Of a stretch of DNA of 16,982 bases, positions 1 through 7,146 are shown piece after piece. The notes below the pieces were generated by a model, which searched no databases, was not told where the DNA came from, and was given only the letters and a program-made list of their open reading frames with translations. Numbering within the stretch: position 1 is the first letter of the stretch; each line of letters starts with the position of its first letter. The translations under genes were made by a program, and so were the position numbers. This DNA comes from JAVHLK01 sp043806215 (lineage in GTDB: Bacteria > Desulfobacterota > Desulfomonilia > Desulfomonilales > Desulfomonilaceae), in assembly GCA_043806215.1 (NCBI GenBank), contig JAZDHD010000258.1, positions 1 to 16,982 of the forward strand. Direction: 5' to 3'.

Positions 1-315
1 CAGCGGGACATAAAGAAACTTCCTACGAAAAGACTGCAACAGTCCGTGGTCAACACGTGCAAGGAGCAATTACAGGCGAACCCAAGACCGGTTGATTACG
101 AACATATTGAAGGCTATGAAGATGTCTTCAGAGTCTACTCCGAAGACAGGAAATACCGCATCATTTATTCAATTCAAGAACATCTCCAAGCTGTGATAGT
201 GATAAGTGTCCGACGTAGAGGGGAATCTACGTACAAGAAATTGCCCATCAGAAGCCTCAGAGATTTGATTGAGGATCTGGAAGACGACTTGGATCGGGGG
301 CAAGTCTCTTCTTGA
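1..315 (+). CDS. RelE/ParE-family toxin, 5' end outside window
   Basis: The reading frame is open from base 1 (QRDIKKLP...) to TGA at 313-315, so the gene starts left of the window. A GTG at 46 is only an internal codon. The fold signature of RelE-type toxins is visible: an N-terminal 'RDIKKLP' helix, then 'NPRP', then beta strands 'FRVYSEDRKYRIIYSI' and 'AVIVISVRRRGESTYKKL'. In this family such proteins cleave ribosome-bound mRNA or poison gyrase; which applies here cannot be read from the sequence. The tail after 'STYKKL' adds about 23 mostly acidic and polar residues beyond the usual end of the fold. Its antitoxin would be expected just upstream, out of view. It begins a cluster of four TA-type loci on this strand. 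Confidence 0.8.
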   Translation, partial: QRDIKKLPTKRLQQSVVNTCKEQLQANPRPVDYEHIEGYEDVFRVYSEDRKYRIIYSIQEHLQAVIVISVRRRGESTYKKLPIRSLRDLIEDLEDDLDRGQVSS

Positions 316-430
316 CTCATTCTCCCTAGATCAATCCTCCTGGTCCCGTCCGTTGAGAACTCGGGATTTCCAGTATTCTGGATCTCGGCGCACGTGCATC
401 ACCACGGAAATCCGGGTACACCATACGTAA

Positions 431-479
431 TTCACCACCAAGGCACCAAGACACCAAGAAGACAAGGCACCAAGGACGG
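431..479 (+). repeat. CACCAAG-type intergenic repeat, copy A
   Basis: Non-coding stretch built from near-repeats of CACCAAG(G/A)CACCAAGACAC, read on the + strand between the first toxin and the next TA pair. Related sequences recur at 1291-1410, 2287-2304 and, inside a gene, at 10250-10272. Repeats of this composition are scattered between genes in many bacterial genomes. I see no coding potential, although short spurious frames cross it. The rest of the 316-568 gap holds the promoter at 518-546 and nothing else I can identify. Confidence 0.7.
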
Positions 480-517
480 ACACGTTGAACCGATTCAGGA
501 AGTTCCCTCTTTCCCAC

Positions 518-546
518 TTGACTATTTTGGGCTTCTGACCTATACA
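518..546 (+). promoter_or_regulatory. Sigma70-type promoter of the TA pair at 569-1188
   Basis: TTGACT (518-523) and TATACA (541-546) are separated by 17 bp. This predicts a transcript start near 553, just ahead of the ribosome binding site GAGAGGAG at 554-561. Both boxes and the spacing fit the consensus, and the leader would be very short. Confidence 0.5.
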
Positions 547-568
547 AGTGAAAGAGAGGAGAACTACC

Positions 569-835
569 ATGATCAAAATCGTGGACTCAAAAGGCCGCGT
601 CAGCTTGGGCCGGCGATTCGCGAACAAACCTATAATCATGGAGGATCTTAGCGATACCGAAGTGAGAATCTCCATGGCCCGCGTCATCCCGGAGCGTGAG
701 ATGTGGCTGTGGCAAGACCCTGAGGCCAAAGACATGGTCTTATCCGCTTTGGAACGACTCAAGAGAGGCGAATTTGCCGAGAATCCTCCGGACATCTACG
801 GGGATGAAGAACTCGTTTCCCAGCTTGAGGATTGA
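569..835 (+). CDS. Type II antitoxin (AbrB-like N-terminus), partner of the toxin at 838
   Basis: An 88-residue protein. The ATG at 569 is preferred over the upstream GTG at 548 because GAGAGGAG (554-561) lies 7 nt before it and 548 falls inside the promoter and transcript-start region. The N-terminal 'MIKIVDSKGRVSLGRRF' with following strands 'PIIMEDLSDTEVRISM' resembles swapped-hairpin (AbrB/MazE-like) DNA-binding antitoxins. The C-terminal half (PEREMWLWQDPEAKDMVLSALERLKRG and on) should be the toxin-binding tail. The stop is 2 nt from the next start, typical of a co-translated TA operon. The complex probably represses its own promoter. Family assignment rests on pattern and context. Confidence 0.75.
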   Translation: MIKIVDSKGRVSLGRRFANKPIIMEDLSDTEVRISMARVIPEREMWLWQDPEAKDMVLSALERLKRGEFAENPPDIYGDEELVSQLED

Positions 836-837
836 GC

Positions 838-1188
838 ATGCAGTTCACTGTCGTTTGGGACAGTAAAGCAAAAGAAACGTATACTGCTCTCAAGCTGAAG
901 GCTGAAGCGTCGCTTAAGGCGAGACAAACATCCAAACGTGAGAAGACGACCAGGGATGAGGGGCTATTTAAGCAGGTGCGCAAGTGTATACAACTGTTGC
1001 AGCAGAATCCCAGGCATCCGAGCCTACAGACACACGAATTGGAGTCCATACCCAATCCCTACCACAAAGATCAGAAGGTCTTCGAAGCGTACGCTCAGCA
1101 GAACACTCCCGGTGCATACCGAGTCTTCTGGTGCTATGGCCCGGGAAAGGGCGAATTGACCATTGTTGCCATCATTCCTCATCCCTGA
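838..1188 (+). CDS. RelE/ParE-fold toxin
   Basis: A 116-residue protein starting at ATG 838, 2 nt after the antitoxin stop. The layout suits a RelE/ParE-type toxin: 'MQFTVVWDSKAKETYTALKL', a long basic helical segment with 'GLFKQVRKCIQLLQQNPRHPSLQTHEL', then strands 'GAYRVFWCYGPGKGELTIVAIIPHP'. The 'NPRHPSLQTHEL' segment and the C-terminal strand pair are typical of RelE-superfamily members paired with small antitoxins. It carries a charged insertion (SLKARQTSKREKTTRDE) between the first two secondary elements. It appears intact. The target (ribosome-bound mRNA or another) cannot be deduced. Confidence 0.75.
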   Translation: MQFTVVWDSKAKETYTALKLKAEASLKARQTSKREKTTRDEGLFKQVRKCIQLLQQNPRHPSLQTHELESIPNPYHKDQKVFEAYAQQNTPGAYRVFWCYGPGKGELTIVAIIPHP

Positions 1189-1231
1189 GACGTTGCAATT
1201 CTGCACAAGTAGGCCTTGCCCATCAAGAGTA

Positions 1232-1260
1232 CCGGCATCCCGCGCGGAACGCGGGACCGG
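1232..1260. repeat. GC-rich hairpin, TCCCGC/GCGGGA core
   Basis: CCGG (1232-1235) and TCCCGCG (1238-1244) pair with CGCGGGA (1250-1256) and CCGG (1257-1260) around the loop CGGAA. This gives an 11-bp stem with a 2-nt bulge, 44 nt past the toxin stop. No T-run follows on either strand, so I do not call it a Rho-independent terminator. The same core recurs at 2216-2232 and 7358-7367. Confidence 0.55.
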
Positions 1261-1290
1261 CGCTACCGAAGAAAGAGGGAAGAGGAAATC

Positions 1291-1410
1291 TCACCACCAA
1301 GACACCAAGACACCAAGAAGAGAAGACAAAGACTTAACCACAGAGGCACTGGGGACACGGAGATAACGGATCAATGGGGTTTCTCAGGGTCTCGGTGCCT
1401 TTGTGTCGAG
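1291..1410 (+). repeat. CACCAAG/CACAGAGG-type intergenic repeat, copy B
   Basis: Begins with TCACCACCAAGACACCAAGA, followed by a second block AACCACAGAGGCACTGGGGA (1336-1355). Near 1390 is the roughly inverted counterpart TCTCGGTGCCTTTGTGTC. It fills the gap between the TA pair ending at 1188 and the antitoxin-like gene at 1437. Both block types are common in intergenic DNA of diverse bacteria, and the inverted arrangement could fold back in RNA. No coding potential. Confidence 0.65.
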
Positions 1411-1436
1411 AGCCTACAGGTCTGGAGTAACCGTGC

Positions 1437-1790
1437 ATGAGAGTTCAAGGCGTATATCATGACGGAATCATTACGTTGAGCGCACCGGTTCGCGTGCGAC
1501 GGAAAAGGTTCCGTGTAGAAGTGGAAATACCGGACCATGAGCTTGAGCCGCTTGCGGATGCTCCAGCGGACAAACTCGGGCAACCTGCTCCCGGCGAGAA
1601 CGTCGCAGCAGCGTTGGACCGTATCATGGCTGGGTATCGGCCAAGGAATGAAGGTCAACGAGGGGCTTGCCGGATCCGGTTGAATGGACTACAGTATGGG
1701 CACGGAGTTCACGTGGGACCAGAACATCTGACGAGAGATTCAGGACTATCCGGAAGAATCCGGCGGGAAAAGGATATTCCCCATGACTGA
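1437..1790 (+). CDS. Antitoxin-like protein, no recognisable toxin partner
   Basis: A 117-residue reading frame from ATG 1437, with GGAG at 1424-1427 nine nt upstream. The first ~66 residues look real: a beta-rich N-terminus 'MRVQGVYHDGIITLSAPVRV', then 'FRVEVEIPDHELEPL' and 'AALDRIMAGYR', a layout seen in small antitoxins of VapB or similar type. From about residue 67 the composition changes (Arg/Gly/His-rich, no obvious secondary structure). This suggests that the original 3' end, and a following toxin gene, were lost and the frame now runs through former non-coding DNA. The stop overlaps the next start (ATGACTGA at 1783-1790). Function unproven. Confidence 0.5.
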   Translation: MRVQGVYHDGIITLSAPVRVRRKRFRVEVEIPDHELEPLADAPADKLGQPAPGENVAAALDRIMAGYRPRNEGQRGACRIRLNGLQYGHGVHVGPEHLTRDSGLSGRIRREKDIPHD

Positions 1791-2037
1791 ACCACGAGGA
1801 GCGTTTCCGGCTGACTCACGGGGCGCGAACACGTTGCCGTTTCATGAAATCGTTGAGCAGGTTGCCAACCTCAGCGCCGAGGATCAGGACGCTCTCATTG
1901 ATGTTATCAAACGGCGTCGCACCGAGGTTCGGAGGGCGGAAATCGCTGAAAACATACGAATGTCGCAAAAGGAATTCGCTGAAGGGTTGGCAAAGCGCGG
2001 AACGGTCGATGAACTGATGGCGGAGTTCGGCCGTTGA
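1783..2037 (+). CDS. Antitoxin of a RelE-type pair
   Basis: An 84-residue protein starting at ATG 1783, overlapping the previous frame by 8 nt. The hallmark is 'LPFHEIVEQVANLSAEDQDALIDVIKRRRTEVRRAEIAENIRMSQ' followed by 'DELMAEFGR', a helical antitoxin type usually found directly upstream of a RelE-like toxin. Alternative internal starts cannot be excluded, because the first ~16 residues (TEPRGAFPADSRGANT) are not conserved-looking. The stop overlaps the start of the downstream toxin remnant (TTGA at 2034-2037), as expected for translational coupling. Because that toxin is truncated, this antitoxin may now act without its cognate partner. Confidence 0.75.
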   Translation: MTEPRGAFPADSRGANTLPFHEIVEQVANLSAEDQDALIDVIKRRRTEVRRAEIAENIRMSQKEFAEGLAKRGTVDELMAEFGR

Positions 2038-2264
2038 GAGACCTTCTCTGGAGTTCGTCATTCTCTCGTGCGTTCCGGAAACTTGGGAAACGTCGCCCGG
2101 AACTGAGGGAAAAGCTTAAGTCTGCCTTGACCCGTCTCCAGCAAGACCCGTTTCATCCATTACTCCGGACACACAAACTGCACGGTGATCTCGTTGGCTC
2201 GACCGATGCGGTTCATCCCGCCAACTGCGGGATTCACCACATACTACGCGGCTGTTTCTTCTAA
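2034..2264 (+). pseudogene. RelE-type toxin, C-terminally truncated
   Basis: The frame starts at TTG 2034, overlapping the antitoxin stop. Residues 1-52 match the usual N-terminal half of this toxin type: 'LLWSSSFSRAFRKLGKRRPELREKLKSAL', then 'LQQDPFHPLLRTHKLHGDLVGS'. The next part normally continues with a 'W..SVDY..RI.F' strand and a C-terminal strand carrying catalytic residues. Here it reads 'TDAVHPANCGIHHILRGCFF' and stops at 2264. The point of divergence coincides with a small hairpin (TCCCGC 2216-2221, GCGGGA 2227-2232). Without the C-terminal strands the toxin is expected to be inactive. A short decoy role is possible but unsupported. Confidence 0.65.
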
Positions 2265-2286
2265 CTCTCTATTTATATTATTCTTA

Positions 2287-2304
2287 CTGGTGTCTTGGTG
2301 GTTA
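2287..2304 (-). repeat. CACCAAG-type repeat remnant, copy C
   Basis: On the minus strand this reads TAACCACCAAGACACCAG, the same family as copies A and B in opposite orientation. It lies between the toxin remnant and the 3' end of the first kinase gene, marking the right edge of the TA island. Confidence 0.55.
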
Positions 2305-2312
2305 ATCCCCTC

Positions 2313-4622
2313 TTACCCGGTATAGTATTTGTAATTCCGATAATAGTAATGCCCGCCGTACCGGTACTTGTATCCGTAGCTCCCGCCGGTTCCCACCTTG
2401 TTCATCACCACCCCGAGGATCTTGTTTTCATCCATCGAGCGGATCATCTGAAGAGCTTCCTTTAGCTCATCCCGCCTGGCCATTCCCTGGCGAACCACCA
2501 TAACCAGCCCGTCAACGGCTCGATAGACAAGGGGGGTATCCGCGAATCCGAGTATCGGCGCGGTGTCGAAGATGACGTAGTTGAAGTGCTCCTTCAAGAG
2601 ATCCGCTACCCGTTGGAGGTTTTCCGACCTGAGGAGCCCTACCGGATCTTTTGGAAGCGGTCCCGAGGTGATGCATTGCACTCCCGGGATCTCGGTGTCG
2701 TGACACACTTTTGTGACGTTGGTGACGCTGCCGTCAAGCAGGTTTGAAAGGCCCCGCTTGGTTCCGTTTAGCTTGAAGGTCCTGTGGAGGCGGGGCTTTC
2801 TCAAATCCGCGTCGACCAATACGACCTTGTTCTTGGCATCCGAGCCGAGCACGGTTGCCAGGGAAATGGCCACCGTGGACTTTCCTTCACCGGGGCCTGC
2901 GCTGGAAACGGCAATGGATTGGACGGTACGGTCCACATTCGAAAGAAATATGGAGGTCTCGAGGTTTCTGATGGCATCCGACATTGGCGATTTTGGGTGC
3001 CGGAACGCAACGAAATCGATTCCCTCCTTAGCAGTATTCACGCCCCCAATCAGCGGCAGCTTCTCCACGTCGGGAACGATCCCCAGGCGGTTCACGTGGA
3101 GATTCTGTTCGATCTCGTTGGGGCTCCGGATCGTCTGATCCATTTGACTGAGGACAAATGCAAGACCCACCCCTCCCATCAAGCCGAGCATCGCTCCCAT
3201 GAGAACGATCAACTGCTTCTTGGGTTTGGAAGGGCTCCTCGGTATCTTGGGATAGTCCACTATCCGTACGCTGTTGCTAATGGTCCTTGCCCGTATGTCC
3301 GTCTGCTTGTATTCACGCAACAAGATCTTGTAGAACTCGGAGTTTGTATCAACGTCCTTTTTCAGAAGAGAATACTTTGCCTCCAAAGACTTGACCCGAT
3401 CCGCTTCAGCCCGTGCCGAGTCGTAGGTCTGTTGCATGATGTGCTCTTCAGTCTTAGCCGTGTCCAATGCCGAGGAGACCAGGTTGTCTTCGGTCTTTGT
3501 AATGCGGTCCCGAAGAAATCCTATTTTCTTTTCCAACATCTTCATCTTCGGATAATTGCCGGAATAGACTCCTTTCATCTGCGTATACTCGGACTCCATC
3601 AGCGCAAGGTCCTGTTTCAGTTTTCCGATGTATTCGTCGTTGATTCCCGCCGGTATCAGGCTTCTGTGGTCCGATTGCCCGCTCGTCTGCCCGCTCGTCC
3701 GCAGAGCTTGAATCTTGGCACGTGTCTCTTGCGACTTAATATGGCCTTCCATGGTCCTGTTCACAACGCTGAGAACTTGCGCCAATCCTCCATCGGCCGA
3801 GTCTACAATCCCATGGTCTATCGTAAAGTCCACTAATTTCGTCTGGGCTTCCCGCAGTTTCTTCTCGGACTTTTCAGCTTCTTCTTTCAGCCAAACGGCT
3901 GCCTGCAAGCTCTCCTTCCTTCTCTGATCCAAATTCTGTGAAAGGTAAAGGTCCAGGAGATTCTTGAGCATTTCCTGAGCCAACTTGGGATCCGCGTCAT
4001 CTATGCCGATTGACATGATCGTACTGTTCGCGACCGGATTCACGGATATCCGGCCACAAATGGCCTCGCTCAGGGCATCCTTCTTGGCGGCCTTGGGATC
4101 GTCGGACTGTTTCCCGTGATCATCATCCCCCGAGATGGACGTGATCAATTCGGACACCAACCCACGGATCCATCCCATCAAGGAAAATGAACTCTTGTTG
4201 AACTCCGGGCGTGCCTCGAGATCCATGCCTTCCACAAGAGATTCAGCCAAATGCAGTGAGGTCAGGATCTCTTTCTGGGTCTGGAAGTACTTTTCATAGT
4301 TGCCGTATCCCGCGTCGTCGTATAGATTCTCCTTGGATGAAGCGGCCTGTTTCTGCTCAAGCTCGATCTTTGCCGTGGAGGTGAAGATGGGAATCCGAGT
4401 GAATGCGAATACGATTGAAGCGACCACGGCACAGAGGAAGACGCCCAGGACGAGGCGCTTATATCTCAGTAGAATTTCGAGGTAATCCGAGAGAGACAAA
4501 ACATTTTCGTTCAAAGGATCCGTCAGCTGCGCCCGGGCATACCACTCCGGCGGTGCCTGCGGCCCGGGAGACTGTCCAACCGGCTGCAGCGGGAAACTAC
4601 GAGTTCGATCATTCTCGCTCAT
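2313..4622 (-). CDS. Wzc-like polysaccharide copolymerase / BY-kinase 1
   Basis: A 769-residue inner-membrane protein that would regulate chain length and export of an exopolysaccharide and autophosphorylate on tyrosine. Domains in order: a Pro-rich cytoplasmic N-terminus; Wzz domain with TM1 at ~57-76; a long periplasmic coiled-coil (GNVR type) region ~220-440; the 'PRSPSKPKK' motif before TM2 (~470-490); and a cytoplasmic kinase with Walker A 'GPGEGKS' (K581), A' 'VVLVDADLRKP' (600-610) and Walker B 'VIFDTAP' (D686). The C-terminal cluster has ten tyrosines in residues 749-767. ATG 4622 was chosen over a longer in-frame start because its 'MSENDR' aligns with the paralogue start and both share the sequence just upstream. 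It lies downstream of its paralogue in tandem. The helix 'MSDAIRNLET' deviates from the usual EX2RX2R motif. Confidence 0.95.
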   Translation of the reverse strand: MSENDRTRSFPLQPVGQSPGPQAPPEWYARAQLTDPLNENVLSLSDYLEILLRYKRLVLGVFLCAVVASIVFAFTRIPIFTSTAKIELEQKQAASSKENLYDDAGYGNYEKYFQTQKEILTSLHLAESLVEGMDLEARPEFNKSSFSLMGWIRGLVSELITSISGDDDHGKQSDDPKAAKKDALSEAICGRISVNPVANSTIMSIGIDDADPKLAQEMLKNLLDLYLSQNLDQRRKESLQAAVWLKEEAEKSEKKLREAQTKLVDFTIDHGIVDSADGGLAQVLSVVNRTMEGHIKSQETRAKIQALRTSGQTSGQSDHRSLIPAGINDEYIGKLKQDLALMESEYTQMKGVYSGNYPKMKMLEKKIGFLRDRITKTEDNLVSSALDTAKTEEHIMQQTYDSARAEADRVKSLEAKYSLLKKDVDTNSEFYKILLREYKQTDIRARTISNSVRIVDYPKIPRSPSKPKKQLIVLMGAMLGLMGGVGLAFVLSQMDQTIRSPNEIEQNLHVNRLGIVPDVEKLPLIGGVNTAKEGIDFVAFRHPKSPMSDAIRNLETSIFLSNVDRTVQSIAVSSAGPGEGKSTVAISLATVLGSDAKNKVVLVDADLRKPRLHRTFKLNGTKRGLSNLLDGSVTNVTKVCHDTEIPGVQCITSGPLPKDPVGLLRSENLQRVADLLKEHFNYVIFDTAPILGFADTPLVYRAVDGLVMVVRQGMARRDELKEALQMIRSMDENKILGVVMNKVGTGGSYGYKYRYGGHYYYRNYKYYTG

Positions 4623-4649
4623 GGATTTGATCTCATAACGGGAATCCCC

Positions 4650-4676
4650 CCGTCTCAATGGGACGGTCGCCCGTCC
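4650..4676 (-). promoter_or_regulatory. Overlapping alternative hairpins in kinase 1 leader
   Basis: GGACGG (4661-4666) can pair with CCGTCC (4671-4676) around TCGC. Alternatively GACGG (4662-4666) can pair with CCGTC (4650-4654). The two stems are mutually exclusive and end 27 nt upstream of the kinase 1 start. No counterpart is seen in the kinase 2 leader. Whether this is a regulatory switch is unknown. Confidence 0.25.
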
Positions 4677-4792
4677 TTGCGCTCAGGTGATCTTTTCAGT
4701 GCAAGCTGTGGCGTCGTTTTCGGCCCACGCCCCCTCTATTTGTATCGGCAACGGATCAACCAACAAAGCCCACTCGCTCCAGGCCATGCTTA

Positions 4793-4821
4793 AACCTATT
4801 CTCTTCCAATGGCAATGTCAA
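4793..4821 (-). promoter_or_regulatory. Probable promoter of kinase 1
   Basis: On the minus strand TTGACA (4821-4816) is followed after 17 bp by a weak -10, TAGGTT (4798-4793). The block 4801-4830 matches the region upstream of kinase 2 (7331-7360) at 24 of 30 ungapped positions. The distance to the start codon is nearly the same in both (-35 about 200 bp upstream). The box abuts the kinase 2 stop codon: GGATGA of the conserved block is the final Gly codon plus TGA of kinase 2. Conservation between paralogues is the main support, as the -10 is poor. Confidence 0.45.
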
Positions 4822-4824
4822 GTC

Positions 4825-7146
4825 TCATCCTGAATAATACTTGTAATTGCGGTAATAATAGTGCCCGCCATAACGGTAACTGTAGCCATAACCCCAGCCG
4901 GCGCTTGCCTTGTTCATCACCACGCCGAGAAGCTTGATATCGTCCACTGACCGTATGACCTGGAGGGCCTCTTTCAACTCATCCCTTCGTGCCTGCCCCT
5001 GACGTGCCACCACGACCAGGCCGTCGACATGACGGCAGAGGAGGGGGGTGTCGGCAAATCCCAGAATGGGCGCAGTGTCGAAGACTACATAGCTGAAACG
5101 TTCCTTCAACGCATCAACGACCGGCCGGACATTGCCGGACCTCAAGAGGGTCACCGGGTCTCGTGGAATGGCGCCTGCGGGGATGCAGAAGACCCTCGGA
5201 ATCTCAGTAACCCGACAAACCTCCTCTATATCCGTGATGCTTCCGTCAAAGAGGCCGGAAAGCCCCCCTTTGTTTCCTTCGAGGCCGAATGCCTTATGAA
5301 TACGAGGCTTTCTCAGATCGGCATCGACGATGACGACTTCGTTTTTTTCGTCCGCGGCAAGTACCGTTGCCAGGGAAATGGCGACCGTGGACTTTCCCTC
5401 TCCCGGGGTGGCGCTGGAGATTGCCATGGTATGCACGGTGCGGTCCACGTTGGAAAGAAATATCGAAGTCTCGAGATTCCTGATCGCATCGGACATGGGG
5501 GATTTAGGGTGCCGGTACGCCACAAAATCGACAACCTCATTGGACATGTTCACACCCTGAATTTCAGGCAAGGTGGCGGTGTCGGGAACGATTCCAAGTC
5601 TCGTCACGTTCAGGCCCCGTTCAATTTCCTGAGCGCTGTGGATGGTCTGGTCCAACGCATTGGCGGCAAATGCCGCGGCAAGTCCGCCCATCAACCCCAG
5701 CATTGCCCCTACGAGCACGATCAGCTTCCTCTTGGGCTTGGAAGGTTCCGTCGGTTGATCGGGGGCGTCCACCACTCTCACGTTGTTGCTGATGGTCCTG
5801 GCCCGTATGTCCATCTGCTTGTATTCTTTAAGCAAGATCTTGTGAAATTCCGCGTTGGTTTCGGCATCCTTCTTCAGAAGGCTGTACTTGGATTCCAGAG
5901 ATTTGACCCGGTCGGCTTCGGCACGTGCCGTCTCATAAGTCTGCTCCACAAGCCTCTCTTCGGTCTTTGCCGAATCCAGTGCCGAAGAGACCAGGCTCTC
6001 TTCGATCCCCGATATGCGTTCCCGGAGAAATCGTATCTTCTTCTCCAGCATTTTCATTTTGGGATAATTGGCGGAGTAGACTCCCTTCATCTGGGAGTAT
6101 TCAGCCTCCATGATTGCAAGCTCCTGTTTGAGCTTCCCGATGTATTCGTCCTTCATCCCTTCGGGCAGCAGACTCCCCTGTTCCGAGGACCCTTTCATGC
6201 GCAAGGCTTGAATCTTGGCACGCGTCTCCTGCGACTTGACGTGACTCTCCATGGTCTTGTTCACAACGCTCAGGACCTGGGATAGTCCTCCATCGGACGA
6301 GTCTACGATGCCGTGGTCTATGGTGAATTCCACTAATTTTGTTTGCGCTTCCCGCAGTTTCTTTTCCGACTTTTCCACTTCTACCTTCAGCCAATCCGCC
6401 GCCTGAAGGCTCTGTTTCCGCCTGTTCTCCAAATTCTGCTGGAAATAGAGACTGATAAGATTCGTGAGCATCTGTTGTGCAAGCTTGGGATCGGCCGCGT
6501 CTAATCCCACTTCCATAAGATTGCTCTTCTTGACGGGCTTAACCGTAATTCGCTTGCTGATGGTCTTGCACAGCACGTTTCTTTTGGCCGTTTTGGGATC
6601 GGCGCGCGGCCCCTCGGCGCCCTCGCTCATAATGGAGGACGTCCATTCGGAAACCGTCCCCCTGATCCGTCCTATGATCGACTGATCTTTGTCGGCGAAT
6701 TCCTTGTGTTTTTGGAGATTCAACCGGTCAATGAGAGACTCGACCAGATGTCGTGACGTCAAGATCCCCTGTTGCGTGAGGAAGTAGCTCTGGTAGTCGC
6801 TGTAGGCCTGATTCTCATACATGCTCTCTTTGTTGCCGTCCTTCTGCTGCTGCTCCAATTCGATGACGGCATGGGAGGTGAAGATCGGGGTTGCTGCAAG
6901 AGCGTACACCACTGCGGCAACCAGTGCACAGACGAATACCGCGAGGACAAGGCGTCTGTGCCGCAATACGATGTCGAGGTAGTCCGTGAAGGACTGCCCA
7001 TCGTTATTCAACGGATCTTGGAGCGGTGGGGGTGGGAAGGAGCGGTCTTGGGTTACCCGGGCTCCGGGGACGCCGATTTGTCTATCCCCCGAAAACTGCC
7101 GAACCGGATACGGCTGCAAGTGACGGTGTCGATCACGATCGCTCAT
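4825..7146 (-). CDS. Wzc-like polysaccharide copolymerase / BY-kinase 2
   Basis: A 773-residue paralogue of the kinase encoded downstream, with the same architecture: Pro-rich N-terminus, Wzz domain with TM1 ~67-86, periplasmic coiled coil ~225-450, 'PTEPSKPKRK' before TM2 (~475-495), then kinase with Walker A 'TPGEGKS' (K585), A' 'VVIVDADLRKP' (604-614), Walker B 'VVFDTAP' (D690). The C-terminal cluster (residues 753-771) has ten tyrosines with exactly the spacing of kinase 1. The two proteins are clearly similar along their whole length, with a block of identity from 'RHPKSP' to 'NVDRTV' just before Walker A. The N-terminal ~45 residues and part of the periplasmic domain have diverged. ATG 7146 starts 'MSDRDRHRH'. 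Expected partners are the PHP phosphatase at 8685 and the OPX protein at 11249. Whether both kinases serve one polymer or two is open. Confidence 0.95.
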   Translation of the reverse strand: MSDRDRHRHLQPYPVRQFSGDRQIGVPGARVTQDRSFPPPPLQDPLNNDGQSFTDYLDIVLRHRRLVLAVFVCALVAAVVYALAATPIFTSHAVIELEQQQKDGNKESMYENQAYSDYQSYFLTQQGILTSRHLVESLIDRLNLQKHKEFADKDQSIIGRIRGTVSEWTSSIMSEGAEGPRADPKTAKRNVLCKTISKRITVKPVKKSNLMEVGLDAADPKLAQQMLTNLISLYFQQNLENRRKQSLQAADWLKVEVEKSEKKLREAQTKLVEFTIDHGIVDSSDGGLSQVLSVVNKTMESHVKSQETRAKIQALRMKGSSEQGSLLPEGMKDEYIGKLKQELAIMEAEYSQMKGVYSANYPKMKMLEKKIRFLRERISGIEESLVSSALDSAKTEERLVEQTYETARAEADRVKSLESKYSLLKKDAETNAEFHKILLKEYKQMDIRARTISNNVRVVDAPDQPTEPSKPKRKLIVLVGAMLGLMGGLAAAFAANALDQTIHSAQEIERGLNVTRLGIVPDTATLPEIQGVNMSNEVVDFVAYRHPKSPMSDAIRNLETSIFLSNVDRTVHTMAISSATPGEGKSTVAISLATVLAADEKNEVVIVDADLRKPRIHKAFGLEGNKGGLSGLFDGSITDIEEVCRVTEIPRVFCIPAGAIPRDPVTLLRSGNVRPVVDALKERFSYVVFDTAPILGFADTPLLCRHVDGLVVVARQGQARRDELKEALQVIRSVDDIKLLGVVMNKASAGWGYGYSYRYGGHYYYRNYKYYSG

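Noticed and set aside
394..651. 85-residue frame through the CACCAAG repeat
   Set aside because: Translation is low-complexity repeat sequence (HHQGTKTPRRQGTK) and conflicts with the promoter and start of the antitoxin at 569.
431..1410. CACCAAG repeats as a possible CRISPR array
   Set aside because: Units are short, degenerate and tandem without regular unique spacers; no cas genes nearby.
2784..3836. 350-residue plus-strand frame opposite kinase 1
   Set aside because: Antisense shadow of the kinase; composition is that of a reverse-complement frame (His, Leu, Val runs), with no credible start.
5029..6285. 418-residue plus-strand frame opposite kinase 2
   Set aside because: Antisense shadow of a strongly supported kinase gene. 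A similar shadow lies opposite kinase 1 because the genes are paralogues. No ribosome binding site and no recognisable domain.
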